A stretch of DNA of 64,000 nucleotides from UBA2387 sp019454665 (lineage in GTDB: Bacteria > Armatimonadota > Fimbriimonadia > Fimbriimonadales > Fimbriimonadaceae). Positions 24,572 to 33,174 of the stretch are shown here, piece by piece. Made by a program: the position numbers and the translations under genes. The notes under the pieces are model-generated. The model was not told the DNA's origin, did no database searches, and worked only from the letters and a program-made list of their open reading frames with translations. Location: positions 1 through 64,000 of the forward strand of contig BTVX01000008.1 in NCBI GenBank assembly GCA_045862995.1, written 5' to 3'. Within the stretch, counting starts at the first letter, position 1; each line of letters begins with the position of its first letter.

Positions 24572-24979
24572 TCATGGGCGAGGCGGATCGGTGCGCGCGA
24601 ACGTGTAGGTGTAGGAGAGCGGCGGCGCGACACCCCATTCCAGGACTCCCGAGAGCGTGCCGTCTGCGCGGAACTGCAACCGCCCGTTGAGCGAAGCCGC
24701 CGGGTCGCCGTTGTCGGGAGTGGACATCGTGGTCACGTTGCCATCCTTGTCGATGCGGCCCCGTACCGTGAAGACCAGTCCACGGACCGGGTCGTTGTCG
24801 GTGCCCTCGATGGTTCCATCGGAACCGATCGTCCACGTGCACGGTCCGGCATCGGTGGCGTCGGTCAGGCTCACCCAGTCGCCCGCGTAGTATCCGGCGA
24901 ACTTCGCCACCCCGGAACTCCCGCTTCCGGCACACCCGAGAACGACGACGCTGCAAAGTACGAGCAAGAGCCAACGCAT
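24572..24979 (-). CDS. Small lipoprotein of unknown function
   Basis: This 135-residue product starts MRWLLLVLCSVVVLGCAGS, a clear lipobox (VLGC) with lipidation at Cys16. The mature part is a small beta-rich domain with repeats such as TWTIGSDGTIEGTDND, GRIDKDGNVTTMS and LQFRADGTLSGVLEW, like other small exported barrel or sheet proteins. Function is unknown. An extended -10 (TGGTATAAC) ends six bases before the ATG, which suggests a leaderless message. The gene is divergent from pdxH, with the two promoters overlapping at the near-palindromic GTTATAC. Confidence 0.7.
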   Translation of the reverse strand: MRWLLLVLCSVVVLGCAGSGSSGVAKFAGYYAGDWVSLTDATDAGPCTWTIGSDGTIEGTDNDPVRGLVFTVRGRIDKDGNVTTMSTPDNGDPAASLNGRLQFRADGTLSGVLEWGVAPPLSYTYTFARTDPPRP

Positions 24980-24985
24980 TCGCAC

Positions 24986-24994
24986 GTTATACCA
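24986..24994 (-). promoter_or_regulatory. Extended -10 box for the lipoprotein gene, in a divergent promoter region
   Basis: TGGTATAAC on the minus strand lies six bases before the lipoprotein ATG. On the plus strand the same spot reads TATACC and is about 18 bases before the pdxH ATG, so divergent promoters probably overlap here. Confidence 0.45.
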
Positions 24995-25012
24995 ACGCCA
25001 CAATGGAAGGGA

Positions 25013-25633
25013 ATGAACGGTCGCTACGAATACTCCCGCGCCACGCTGGACGAAGCGTCTCTTGGCCCTGATCCGATGGCGCTCCTTCGGGTTTGGTTGG
25101 ATGAAGCGACGAGGCACGAGGGCATCGTCGAGCCGACCGCCATGGCTCTGGCGACGGCGTTGGACGGTCGTCCGAGCAACCGGTTCGTGTTGTTGCGCGG
25201 CCTCGACGAGGGCCTGCTCTTCTACACCAACTACCGCAGCCGCAAAGGCCGCGAGCTTGAAGCCAACCCTTGGGCAGCGGCGACGTTCTGGTGGGCTCCT
25301 CTGGAGCGTCAGGTCCGCGTCGAGGGCCGCGTGGAGCGCACCACCGAGGCCGAGAGCGATGCCTACTTCGGCAGTCGCCCCGCGATGAGCCGGCACGCGT
25401 CCGCCATCAGCCCGCAAAGCGAGCCGATCGCAAGCCGCGAGGCTCTCGACGCCCGATTGGCCGAAGCGATGGAAGCCGACCCCGAAGGTCCCGAGCGACC
25501 CGCGCATTGGGGCGGTTACCGACTGATCCCGGAGACCGTCGAGTTTTGGCAAGGCCGGCCGGGCCGACTCCACGACCGCATCCGCTACCGCCGCGAGGGC
25601 GACGGCTGGATCGTGGAGCGGCTCGCGCCCTGA
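25013..25633 (+). CDS. pdxH: Pyridoxamine 5'-phosphate oxidase
   Basis: This 206-residue FMN enzyme oxidises PNP or PMP to pyridoxal 5'-phosphate, the last step of PLP synthesis or salvage. Family motifs are visible: SNRFVLLRGLDEGLLFYTNYRSRKGREL (FMN and substrate binding), ATFWWAPLERQVRVEGRVERT, and the C-terminal WGGYRLIPETVEFWQGRPGRLHDRIRYRR, a PdxH signature. GGAAGG immediately upstream supports the ATG at 25013. It ends one base before the end of the convergent VOC gene. Confidence 0.95.
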   Translation: MNGRYEYSRATLDEASLGPDPMALLRVWLDEATRHEGIVEPTAMALATALDGRPSNRFVLLRGLDEGLLFYTNYRSRKGRELEANPWAAATFWWAPLERQVRVEGRVERTTEAESDAYFGSRPAMSRHASAISPQSEPIASREALDARLAEAMEADPEGPERPAHWGGYRLIPETVEFWQGRPGRLHDRIRYRREGDGWIVERLAP

Positions 25634-25634
25634 A

Positions 25635-26045
25635 TCACATGGCGGGCGTGTACAGCCAGATGTGGGCGCCGAACGGGTCGGCGATCAGGCACATGCGGCC
25701 CACGCCGGGCACGTCCATGGCAGGCACCACGACGCTTGCGCCTTGGCCGATGCATCGGGCAACGCGGGCATCCACATCGTCCACAGCCAGGTAGACGGCC
25801 CAGTGCGGCGGGATGTGCTCGCTGTTTTCGAGCTTGGTCGTGTCCATGATTCCGGCGACGCCGTGGCCGTTCATGGTCAGCATCGGGTAGCTGCCCATTT
25901 CGCCCATGTCCATTTCCTGGTGTCCAAAGCCAAGACACTCGGAGTAGAACTTGATCGCCCCGGCGGGGTCCTTGACGTAGAGTTCGTGCCACACAAACGT
26001 GCGGCCGGTGTTGAGAGCGTGTTGAGTGTTCGGATCGTCCGACAT
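25635..26045 (-). CDS. VOC-superfamily (glyoxalase/bleomycin resistance fold) protein
   Basis: This 136-residue protein has the paired beta-alpha-beta-beta-beta units of the vicinal oxygen chelate fold: FVWHELYVKDPAGAIKFYSECLGF opens the first half and WAVYLAVDDVDARVARCIGQGASVV the second, with DPFGAHIWLYTP at the end. Metal ligands may be His in WHELY and residues near WLY. Function within the superfamily cannot be assigned. The ATG at 26045 is preferred over one at 26054 because a TATCAT box (26053-26058) ends seven bases before it. Confidence 0.8.
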   Translation of the reverse strand: MSDDPNTQHALNTGRTFVWHELYVKDPAGAIKFYSECLGFGHQEMDMGEMGSYPMLTMNGHGVAGIMDTTKLENSEHIPPHWAVYLAVDDVDARVARCIGQGASVVVPAMDVPGVGRMCLIADPFGAHIWLYTPAM

Positions 26046-26102
26046 AACGACCATGATACGACGATGCGGCCGAAAATGGTGCCCAAATTGCGAAGAAAAT
26101 GT

Positions 26103-26765
26103 TTACATTTGTCTAGTTTCTTCGCCGTGAATCGTCCCCTCCGCCAGGTGGACGATCCGGTCTGAGCCCTCGAGCATCGTCGGGTCGTGCGTGACCATCA
26201 CCAACGCTCCGTCGCCCCGGTGGGCGTCGAGCAGTTGGACGACCTGGACACCGTTCGCGTGGTCGAGTGCTGCAGTGGGTTCGTCGGCGAAGATCACGCG
26301 CGGGCGGGAAGCCAACGCGCGCGCCACGCATACCCGTTGGCGTTCGCCGCCGCTGAGTTCGTGGGGGAGCCGGCCCGTCTTCTCCGAGAGGCCGAGCAGG
26401 TCGAGAAGCTCGAGCGCCCGCTTGCGAAGGTCCCGGCTCGGATCGGCCAGCATCACGTTCTCCAGGGCCGACAGGTAGCCGAGCAGGTAGGGCTGCTGAA
26501 ACACGAAGCCGAACGCTTCCATTCTGAGGCGGCTCCGCTCGTCGTTGGCCATCTGTCCCAGGTCGCGCCCCTCGAAGAGCACCGCGCCGTACGTGGGGTT
26601 CTTGAGCCCCGAGAGCAGGTAGAGCAGAGACGATTTGCCCGAGCCGGACGGCCCCAGAATGCCGACGAACTCGCCAGGGCGGATCTCGAGGTTGATCGCG
26701 TCGCACGCCCGAATCTCTTTGCCGTGGTCTTCGTACACCAGCGACGCCTGCAGCGATTGGATCAA
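26103..26765 (-). CDS. ABC transporter ATP-binding protein (LolD/MacB type)
   Basis: This 220-residue ATPase belongs to the LolD/MacB/FtsE group that powers FtsX-like permeases. Walker A is GPSGSGKSS, the signature LSGGERQR, and Walker B VIFADEP followed by a TAALD D-loop; the switch histidine is in VMVTHD. The TTG at 26765 is chosen: AGGAGG lies five bases upstream, inside the last codons of the permease gene, and the start overlaps the permease stop as TTGA. The pair would form an exporter or mechanotransmission complex. No periplasmic adaptor gene is adjacent. Confidence 0.92.
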   Translation of the reverse strand: MIQSLQASLVYEDHGKEIRACDAINLEIRPGEFVGILGPSGSGKSSLLYLLSGLKNPTYGAVLFEGRDLGQMANDERSRLRMEAFGFVFQQPYLLGYLSALENVMLADPSRDLRKRALELLDLLGLSEKTGRLPHELSGGERQRVCVARALASRPRVIFADEPTAALDHANGVQVVQLLDAHRGDGALVMVTHDPTMLEGSDRIVHLAEGTIHGEETRQM

Positions 26766-27943
26766 ACCAGCCTCCTTTCCACGATGCTCACGGGGTCGAA
26801 CCGGCGGAACCGATTGAGCACGGTGAACGAGCCGACGGCGAAGATGGCGACCGGCACGACCAACGTGTAGGCGAACGCCTTGGGGTCCATCGTGTTGAGC
26901 GACCAAGCCCTGGGTTCCATGAGCACGGCATAGGCGATGCGAAGCATGGCGTGCGCGATGAGCACGCCGGACGCCCACCCGGCCACGGTGACCCACAGCG
27001 CCTCTTTGAGCGAGCGTTTCAGCAGCACCTTGCGCGCGTAGCCGATGCACTGGAGCAGCCCGAATTCGACGAGGCGCTGCGATTGGTAGATGTTCATCAG
27101 CATGCCGATCATCAGGGCGATCACGGCCACCAGCGTGACGATCACGACGTTGAGGATCTGGTAAAGCGTGGCGAACATTTCGTTGGTGCTCTCCTCCAGT
27201 TCGCGATAGGCGAACAGCTTGGCGCGGTCGCCTTTGAACCGCTCCAGCGCCCAGTCGTCGAGTTCGGCTTGTGCGGCGCGGTCTTTGGCCAGCACGAGAA
27301 ACACGTCTATCGGCGGGAAGTGGTTGGCCTTGTGGTACTCGAGGTCGGTGAGCATCATCCACTCAGTGGTCTGTGCGATGCCGACGATGCGCACTTCCTG
27401 AGGCGAGTAATCGTCGGATTTGTCGGGCCCGAGGAGCACGTCGCCGATCCTCAGGCCGAGGTTTCTCGCCACGGGTTCGCTGACAAGCGCCTCGGGCCGG
27501 CCGACCTCGGGCTTGCGCCCCTCGATGCCGGTCACGAAGTGCTTGTCCAGGAAGTAGTCGAGATCGTCGGGGTTGAACGCCAGCACGACGAAGGGCCACT
27601 CCCCGACGATGGATCGCACCACCGCCGAACTGCCCCGGCAGACGATGATCCGCTCGATGGGGACGGGGCACTCGTTGCGGAAAGTCTCAATCAACTTCGG
27701 CGTCATCGCGGGGTCGCCGCGCGGCGTGACCCCGAGCGAGTACTGCGAGTACGAGTAGACGGCCTTGACCGAGTCCGGGATGGAGTTCATCAGCGCGACG
27801 ATCCAGGCGATGAGCATCACGGCCAGCGCGATGACCCCGACCATGGGCACGCTCTTGGAGGCGTTGCGCACGAGATACACCAGCGGGTTGAGAGGGGAGC
27901 CGAACATGCGCGGCTTCAATATGGCATGGTTGCGCCTGAGCAC
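26762..27943 (-). CDS. FtsX-like ABC transporter permease
   Basis: This 393-residue protein has an N-terminal transmembrane segment (MVGVIALAVMLIAWIVALM), a large extracytoplasmic domain of the MacB_PCD kind (residues about 70-240), and a C-terminal FtsX domain with three membrane segments (VVIVTLVAVIALMIGMLM onwards). That is the four-helix layout of MacB/LolE-type permeases. The GTG at 27943 has AAGGG five bases upstream; the ATG at 27907 is an alternative. It is coupled to the ATPase gene. The substrate is unknown. Confidence 0.88.
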   Translation of the reverse strand: MLRRNHAILKPRMFGSPLNPLVYLVRNASKSVPMVGVIALAVMLIAWIVALMNSIPDSVKAVYSYSQYSLGVTPRGDPAMTPKLIETFRNECPVPIERIIVCRGSSAVVRSIVGEWPFVVLAFNPDDLDYFLDKHFVTGIEGRKPEVGRPEALVSEPVARNLGLRIGDVLLGPDKSDDYSPQEVRIVGIAQTTEWMMLTDLEYHKANHFPPIDVFLVLAKDRAAQAELDDWALERFKGDRAKLFAYRELEESTNEMFATLYQILNVVIVTLVAVIALMIGMLMNIYQSQRLVEFGLLQCIGYARKVLLKRSLKEALWVTVAGWASGVLIAHAMLRIAYAVLMEPRAWSLNTMDPKAFAYTLVVPVAIFAVGSFTVLNRFRRFDPVSIVERRLV

Positions 27944-28051
27944 GACGCCCTTCTACGCGTCGCCGGGTGCGGGCGTCCCGTCGTCCTAGTTTCAGGGGAA
28001 CGGGGAGGAAGGAAGATGGAGCCGGACGGCAGGTGGTTTGGAGTGCGTCTA

Positions 28052-28772
28052 ACCTTCCCCCGCGTCCCCTTCGAGACTTCGGCCCGGGAGTCGTGGACGA
28101 GTGAGACGTGGCGGATTGCGCGGGCCGAACCTCAGGGTGACCCAAGGGTGGGTGTTGATTTGGTCCCCCGGTTCGGTACCCATGGCCGGTGAACGTCCCC
28201 TCCCGAAGATCGGGAGGGGATTGAGGGAAGGGTTGACTGAATCCGCCGTGGAGTTAGTATCGAAGTCGGCACCGCCGGGATGGCCGGAGTAGCACGGTCT
28301 GCCGGGCAGGATGCTCTGGGTATGAGGGATGCAGGCGGGCCCGGTCAGACCGTGGCACCCCGCAAGTGGTTGGCAAGTGGTTCGGATCCCTCCCCAGTGG
28401 GTGCCACGATGTTCCCGACCCTTGTCTGGCCCCGTCGCGACCAGTCTCTCGCGGGTCGGAACTCGTGATGGGAGAGCGTCTCGCGAAACGAGCACGGTCT
28501 GCCGGGCAGGGATGCTCTGGGTATGAGGGATGCAGGCGGGCCCGGTCAGACCGTGGCACCCCGCAAGTGGTTGGCAAGTGGTTCGGATCCCTCCCCAGTG
28601 GGTGCCACGATGTTCCCGACCCTTGTCTGGCCCCGTCGCGACCAGTCTCTCGCGGGTCGGAACTCGTGATGGGAGAGCGTCTCGCGAAACGAGCACGGTC
28701 TGCCGGGCAGGGATGCTCTGGGTATGAGGGATGCAGACGGGCCCGGTCAGACCGTGGCACCCCGGATCGAGG
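28052..28772. repeat. Mosaic tandem repeat block L2 (201-bp period)
   Basis: The 18-mer CACGGTCTGCCGGGCAGG or a one-base variant starts at 28293, 28493 and 28694, marking units of 200 and 201 bp that are otherwise nearly identical. The block also has a hairpin identical to L1 (about 28197-28219), the inverted pair TTCGGCCC...GGGCCGAA (about 28077-28129), and the word TGGTTGGCAAGTGGT (28367, 28568) found again at 46221. It lies between the divergent permease and LTxxQ genes. Because 201 is a multiple of three, a repeated 67-residue reading frame appears here, but I do not believe it is a gene. The stretch 28773-28983 shows no gene either. Confidence 0.9.
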
Positions 28773-28983
28773 GGTTGAGTTGCGCGATCCGGCCCATTTC
28801 CGGCGGCAAATAGGCCGCGAATGCCGGGCGCAGCCAGTCCGTCGGGTTCAAGCTGGGGACAAATCCCCACCGAACGGCCCGATCAGGCGGCTTGTGGTGG
28901 TTCCTCACAGAATCCTCATGCGCATGCCCCACATTACGGTCGTAAGCGCCGCAAAGGAAACCCCGAGCGGCACGGAGCAGACC

Positions 28984-29808
28984 ATGAAGATCGAACGAAT
29001 GAACAAGGTGTTGGCGATGGCGCTCGCCGTTGCGATGACCGTCTCGACGTTTGCACAGGCGGGACCGCCCCAGGGGCGCGGCCAGGGTGGGCCACCGCAA
29101 GGCATGGGTCAGCGAGGGCCCGGGCCGATGGCCGGATTCCGCATGGGACCCGGACCGTTCCTGATGCAGGAGAAGGTCCAGAAGGAACTCAAGCTGACCG
29201 ATGAGCAGATCGAGAAGCTGGAGAACCTCCGGCCGACGATGGGTGGCCCCGAAGCCGGACCCCGTGGTCAACGCGGGCAGGGCGGACCTCCTCAGGGCCG
29301 TCCCCCCATGGGCGGACCTGGAGGGCCAGGAGGTCCGAACCGCGAGGCCATGGAAGCCCAGATCAAGGAGATCCTGAATGCCAACCAATTCAAGCGGTAC
29401 CAGGAACTCGCGCTGCAATGGGAGGGCCCGATCGCGATCGGCCGCGAAGACGTTGCCGAGAAGATCGGCCTCGGGGGCGACAAGCTCGAAGAGGTCCGAC
29501 AGCTGATCGGCGAGAGCATGGGACGACCTGGCGGTCCCGGAGGCCCCGGAGGGCCTCCCGACCAGATGCGCGGTCAGGGCGGCCAAGGTCGAGGGCAGGG
29601 CCAGCAGGGTCGTGGTCAGGGCCGAGGCCAAGGTCAGCCGCCCGTTCGCGGCCAGGGCCAAGGCGGTCCAGGGTTTGGCGATCCGGGCCAGATGATGGCT
29701 CGACGCGAGGAGGTCGGCAAGAAGGTGCTGGCCCTGCTCACGAACGAGCAGAAGCGGAAGTGGGAGGGGCTGCTCGGGCGCAAGTTCGAGTTCGAAGCTC
29801 CTCGCTGA
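28984..29808 (+). CDS. Secreted Gly/Pro/Gln-rich LTxxQ protein
   Basis: This 274-residue exported protein has a signal peptide (VLAMALAVAMTVSTFAQA) and then alternates low-complexity PGGPGG/GQGRGQ stretches with helical segments carrying LT-x-E/D-Q motifs (LKLTDEQIEKLENLRP, LLTNEQKRKWEGLLGRKF). Those motifs recall the LTxxQ helices of the Spy/CpxP periplasmic chaperone family. A second protein of the same design is encoded at 33175-33891 and ends with nearly the same LT-x-EQKxKWExLxGxxF. A function in envelope protein folding is inference only. The ATG at 28984 is one of two close in-frame candidates. Confidence 0.7.
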   Translation: MKIERMNKVLAMALAVAMTVSTFAQAGPPQGRGQGGPPQGMGQRGPGPMAGFRMGPGPFLMQEKVQKELKLTDEQIEKLENLRPTMGGPEAGPRGQRGQGGPPQGRPPMGGPGGPGGPNREAMEAQIKEILNANQFKRYQELALQWEGPIAIGREDVAEKIGLGGDKLEEVRQLIGESMGRPGGPGGPGGPPDQMRGQGGQGRGQGQQGRGQGRGQGQPPVRGQGQGGPGFGDPGQMMARREEVGKKVLALLTNEQKRKWEGLLGRKFEFEAPR

Positions 29809-29828
29809 TCCGTCGGCAGGCATAACCA

Positions 29829-29865
29829 AGGGCGGCTCCCCACCGGAGGGCCGCCCGCCCTTTTG
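29829..29865 (+). terminator. Rho-independent terminator after the LTxxQ gene
   Basis: GGGCGGC pairs with GCCGCCC around a GC-rich internal part, followed by GCCCTTTTG. It lies 20 bases past the stop codon at 29808. Confidence 0.7.
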
Positions 29866-29919
29866 TGGGACGTCCCAGGACTCGGAAGGAGAAGCGATCA
29901 AGGTGTGGAACGCCTTTGC

Positions 29920-30906
29920 ATGTCCTCGATCCGCATCGTCGGCCCGAACCTGCCCAACATCCCCTGGGAACCCAAACCAGACCGCGCGCTCCAAGGCCCC
30001 ATGTGGCGCTACTCGAAGAACCCGATCATCCCGCGCGACCTGATCCCCACCAGCAACTCGATCTTCAACAGCGCCGCGGTGCCGTTCCGGGGCAAGTTCG
30101 CGGGCGTCTTTCGGTGCGACAACATCCGCCGCGAGATGGTCCTCCATGCGGGCAAGAGCGACGACGGCATCGCCTGGAGTATCGCCCCCGACCCCATCCA
30201 GTGGGTACGCGACGACCAGGAAGTCGAGCCGCCCGGGTACGCGTACGACCCGCGCGTCTGCCATCTCGACGGCAAGTACTGGGTCACGTGGTGCAACGGG
30301 TTCCACGGCCCGACGATCGGGCTGGGCTACACGGAGGACTTCGAGACGTTCCACATGGTGGAGAACGCCCTGCTTCCCTACAACCGCAACGGCGTGCTGT
30401 TTCCGCGCAAGGTGAACGGGCGGTACCTGTTGCTCAGCCGACCCAGCGACACCGGCCACACGGCCTTCGGCGACATCTACCTAAGCCAGAGCGAAGACCT
30501 GATCTACTGGGGTCGCCACCGTTACGTCATGGGTCCGCGCGAGCCTTGGGAATCCACCAAGATCGGCGCGGGACCGGTGCCGATCGAGACCACGGAAGGA
30601 TGGCTCCTGTTCCACCACGGTGTGCTCACCAGTTGCAACGGCTACGTGTACAGTTTCGGCGCGGTGCTTCTGGACCTCGAGAAGCCTTGGATCGTCCGGA
30701 CGCGTTGCCGCCCGTACCTGATCAACCCCCGCGAGCTTTACGAACTGGCGGGCGACGTGCCGAACGTGACGTTCCCTTGCGCCGCTTTGGCTGATGCCGC
30801 CACCGGAAGGATCACGATCTACTACGGCTGCGCGGACACCGTGACGGGTCTGGCGTTTTGCGAGATCGGGGAGCTTTACGACTACATGGAGGCCAATCGG
30901 GCCTAA
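29920..30906 (+). CDS. GH130 family glycoside phosphorylase
   Basis: This 328-residue enzyme belongs to glycoside hydrolase family 130, inverting phosphorylases that act on beta-mannosides and release mannose 1-phosphate. The five-bladed propeller pattern is visible from MWRYSKNPIIPRDL through SIFNSAAVPFRGKFAGVFRCDN, YDPRVCHLDGKYWVTWCN, NGVLFPRKVNGRYLLLSRPSD, IGAGPVPIETTEGWLLFHHGV and ITIYYGCADTVTGLA. The exact substrate (mannosylglucose, mannobiose or mannosyl-GlcNAc) cannot be told. No other mannan genes are adjacent. The ATG at 29920 is chosen because the family begins near there; upstream in-frame codons lie in the terminator. Confidence 0.9.
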   Translation: MSSIRIVGPNLPNIPWEPKPDRALQGPMWRYSKNPIIPRDLIPTSNSIFNSAAVPFRGKFAGVFRCDNIRREMVLHAGKSDDGIAWSIAPDPIQWVRDDQEVEPPGYAYDPRVCHLDGKYWVTWCNGFHGPTIGLGYTEDFETFHMVENALLPYNRNGVLFPRKVNGRYLLLSRPSDTGHTAFGDIYLSQSEDLIYWGRHRYVMGPREPWESTKIGAGPVPIETTEGWLLFHHGVLTSCNGYVYSFGAVLLDLEKPWIVRTRCRPYLINPRELYELAGDVPNVTFPCAALADAATGRITIYYGCADTVTGLAFCEIGELYDYMEANRA

Positions 30907-30934
30907 GCGGTCCGGCGGACGCTCGCCTGGGCGG

Positions 30935-31708
30935 TCATCCTGCGCCCTTTGACAGTTGTTCGACGACCTCTCGGGGGTGGTCGGTGATGATGAAGTTCGC
31001 CTTCAGGCGCCTCAAACGCTCGACCTCGGCGCCAGGGGGAACGGTCCAGACGAACACGGGCAGCCTCTTCTTGTGCGCGGCGCCGATGGCTTCTTCCGTC
31101 ACTCCCTGATAGGAGAAGCCCAGGCCGTCGGCTCGGATCGCTTCGGCTTGAGCCAGCACCTCGGCCAGTTTCTCGCCCGTCGGCTTGCCCGAAACCAGCC
31201 AGATCGCCGTCTGCTTGGGGTCCAGGGTCTTGGTCGCCTCGACGAACTTGGCATGAAAGCTGAACACGATGGTCTGATCGGTCATTCCTTGAGCCTGAAT
31301 GTGCTCAACCACCTTGCGCGGCGCGTCTTCCCCGTCCTTGATCTCGACGACCAGCACGATCTTGTCTTTGGTCAGGGCGGTCAGGTCGGCCAGCGTGGGC
31401 ACGCCGAGCGCGCACAGTTCCGCAGAGGACTTCTCTTTCACGCGGCCTTTGCCGGTGGTGGTGCGGTCCACCGTGTTGTCGTGGATGACGGCCAGGTTGC
31501 CTTCGGCATCCAGATGGACGTCGCACTCGGTCGCGACCGCCCCGCTGGCGATGGCCAATCGGAAGCCCTGAAGCGTGTTCTCCGGGGCGTGCGCCGCCGC
31601 GCCCCGGTGCCCCACGACCAAGGTCTGCGACCACGACCGTAGGAGGATATCCTTGGCCGAGATGCTCTGAGACGCCATGACGCAAAGCAGAGAAGCGGCC
31701 CAGATCAC
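30935..31708 (-). CDS. Glycerophosphodiester phosphodiesterase
   Basis: This 257-residue exported enzyme hydrolyses glycerophosphodiesters to glycerol 3-phosphate and an alcohol. The GDPD motifs are HRGAAAHAPENTLQGF (catalytic His and Glu), ECDVHLDAEGNLAVIHDNTVDRTT (metal Glu/Asp and second His), VEIKDG and the late VFVWTV. The GTG at 31708 overlaps the preceding stop as GTGA and gives a signal peptide (IWAASLLCVMASQSISA). It is translated downstream of the propeller protein gene. Confidence 0.92.
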   Translation of the reverse strand: MIWAASLLCVMASQSISAKDILLRSWSQTLVVGHRGAAAHAPENTLQGFRLAIASGAVATECDVHLDAEGNLAVIHDNTVDRTTTGKGRVKEKSSAELCALGVPTLADLTALTKDKIVLVVEIKDGEDAPRKVVEHIQAQGMTDQTIVFSFHAKFVEATKTLDPKQTAIWLVSGKPTGEKLAEVLAQAEAIRADGLGFSYQGVTEEAIGAAHKKRLPVFVWTVPPGAEVERLRRLKANFIITDHPREVVEQLSKGAG

Positions 31709-33078
31709 CGAACGGTCTCCCCGTCCGGCACCCATTTGACATGGCCATCCGCAAAGGCGACGACCCGTCCACCAGGCATCGAAATGTAACCCAGTTCCGT
31801 CTTCGATGGAAGCTCGATGTCCTGGGTGAATCCGCCCGCAAACGTATAGACGAACCCGTCGAAGATGCTTTGGTTTCTCAGATAGGGCAGGAGCAGCTTC
31901 TGGATGTCCTCCTTGTTGCTGGGCAGGCGGTCGTCGTTGTCCGCCGAGAACATGATCGCCGCCAAGGCGACCTGCTTGGCGTTCGACATGGCTGCGGTTC
32001 GCTTGGCGGCGTCGCGCATCTGTTCGTACATGCCTCGCGGGATTTCGACGAGGTCGCGCACCAACGTCATGCCGTGGTGGGTGTAGGCGACGCGCGCGCC
32101 ATCCGGCGAGACCTCCACCCGTTCGACGAACGCATCGAGCACGGCTGCTTTGTCCGTTTCGCCCGCCTGAACCGGCATAAGCACGGTGGTTTGCAGCTTC
32201 TCGACCTCTTTGACGCCCACCCGGACATCGGTGGACACGTTGCTCCATGCCACGGTGTTCTTGGACTCTTGGAACGTGAATCGCGTGTCTGCGGACAGGG
32301 TGGCCGTCAGGGTGAGGGGGTCGAAGTCGTGGATTTGCCACTTGGACGCGCCATCGGGGCCCTCGACGCGGCGACCCAGTTTCAGGGTCATTCCATCGGG
32401 GTTCCAAGCGAGGTAGGCGCCATACGGCCCCGCTCCGCCCGCGATTTTGGAGGGCTGAGAAGCGCCGCTCGCCGTGACGACGACCGCCTCTTCCCGCCCC
32501 TCTTGCCCGACCATCCAAACGAGGCCCACGGCCCGGGTGGGCGAGAACGACATGCCTGCCGAAAAGTAGTGCCCCTGATACGAGCCTAGTCGAGCCGTCC
32601 GGGAGGTCCTTGTGTCGTAGCGGTAAAGGTCGTAGACGGGTCCCGTCCGCACACCTTCTTGGGCGAGCGGGTGGCGCGTCGTCAGCACGATAAGTTGGCC
32701 AGTCTCGGGCATCCAGCCGAGTTCGACTCCGGTTTGGCCGGGAAACTCGAAGGCTTGCTTGGTCTGCTCGGACTCGGCGTCATAGACGTCCACATAGACA
32801 CGCATCCGCGATTCGAAGTCGGCGGGTGGGGTTCCGGTCAGCATGGCCGCCCGCATCTCGCTGGTTTTCAGCGGCATAGGCATTCGGACGACGGCCAGGT
32901 GCCGGCCGTCGGGCGACCACTTCAGCTCCACGCCCGATGCGGCCGAGACGAACTTGGGCGGTAGCACGAGGAACACCTTGTCGCCCGCGAGAAGGGTCGA
33001 ACTGGTGCTTTGCGCCACGCCGACCGCAGACGAGCCCGCAAGGGAGGAGACGAGAGCCAACGCGAAGACGGCACGCAT
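31705..33078 (-). CDS. Secreted TolB-like propeller with C-terminal H-X9-DG-like module
   Basis: This 457-residue protein has a signal peptide (MRAVFALALVSSLAGSSAVGVAQ) and WD40/TolB-like blades (VELKWSPDGRHLAVVRM, LAWNPDGMTLKLG, VEVSPDGARVAYTHHG). After about residue 345 it changes to a helical segment SNAKQVALAAIMFSADNDDRLP and ends GGRVVAFADGHVKWVPDG, both typical of the DUF1559/H-X9-DG pseudopilin-like family. This is an unusual fusion of a propeller with a pilin-associated module. An extended -10 (TGCTATACT) ends nine bases before the ATG. It is coupled to the glycerophosphodiesterase gene. Confidence 0.75.
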   Translation of the reverse strand: MRAVFALALVSSLAGSSAVGVAQSTSSTLLAGDKVFLVLPPKFVSAASGVELKWSPDGRHLAVVRMPMPLKTSEMRAAMLTGTPPADFESRMRVYVDVYDAESEQTKQAFEFPGQTGVELGWMPETGQLIVLTTRHPLAQEGVRTGPVYDLYRYDTRTSRTARLGSYQGHYFSAGMSFSPTRAVGLVWMVGQEGREEAVVVTASGASQPSKIAGGAGPYGAYLAWNPDGMTLKLGRRVEGPDGASKWQIHDFDPLTLTATLSADTRFTFQESKNTVAWSNVSTDVRVGVKEVEKLQTTVLMPVQAGETDKAAVLDAFVERVEVSPDGARVAYTHHGMTLVRDLVEIPRGMYEQMRDAAKRTAAMSNAKQVALAAIMFSADNDDRLPSNKEDIQKLLLPYLRNQSIFDGFVYTFAGGFTQDIELPSKTELGYISMPGGRVVAFADGHVKWVPDGETVR

Positions 33079-33087
33079 ACCATTGGC

Positions 33088-33096
33088 AGTATAGCA
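33088..33096 (-). promoter_or_regulatory. Extended -10 promoter, near-leaderless, for the TolB-like gene
   Basis: TGCTATACT on the minus strand fits an extended -10 element and ends nine bases before the ATG at 33078, leaving a leader of only about two bases. Confidence 0.5.
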
Positions 33097-33120
33097 AGCG
33101 CTTCCTGGGCCACCAAGAGA

Positions 33121-33150
33121 CCGGGGGTCCCTTTGGAAAGGGACCCCCGG
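33121..33150 (-). terminator. Long hairpin downstream of the LTxxQ gene
   Basis: A 14-bp perfect inverted repeat (CCGGGGGTCCCTTT and its complement) with a two-base spacer lies 25 bases past the stop codon at 33175. There is no long U-tract, so it is a probable terminator or mRNA-stabilising hairpin. Confidence 0.65.
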
Positions 33151-33174
33151 TTCGTGCGGACGATGACGCCAGGC

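Noticed and set aside
28254..28760. A minus-strand reading frame of three 67-residue repeats
   Set aside because: The frame exists only because the 201-bp DNA repeat is a multiple of three; there is no RBS, composition is odd and the first copy has a one-base difference.
30934..30960. A terminator between the convergent GH130 and phosphodiesterase genes
   Set aside because: No stem with a T-tract is visible in the 28-base gap.
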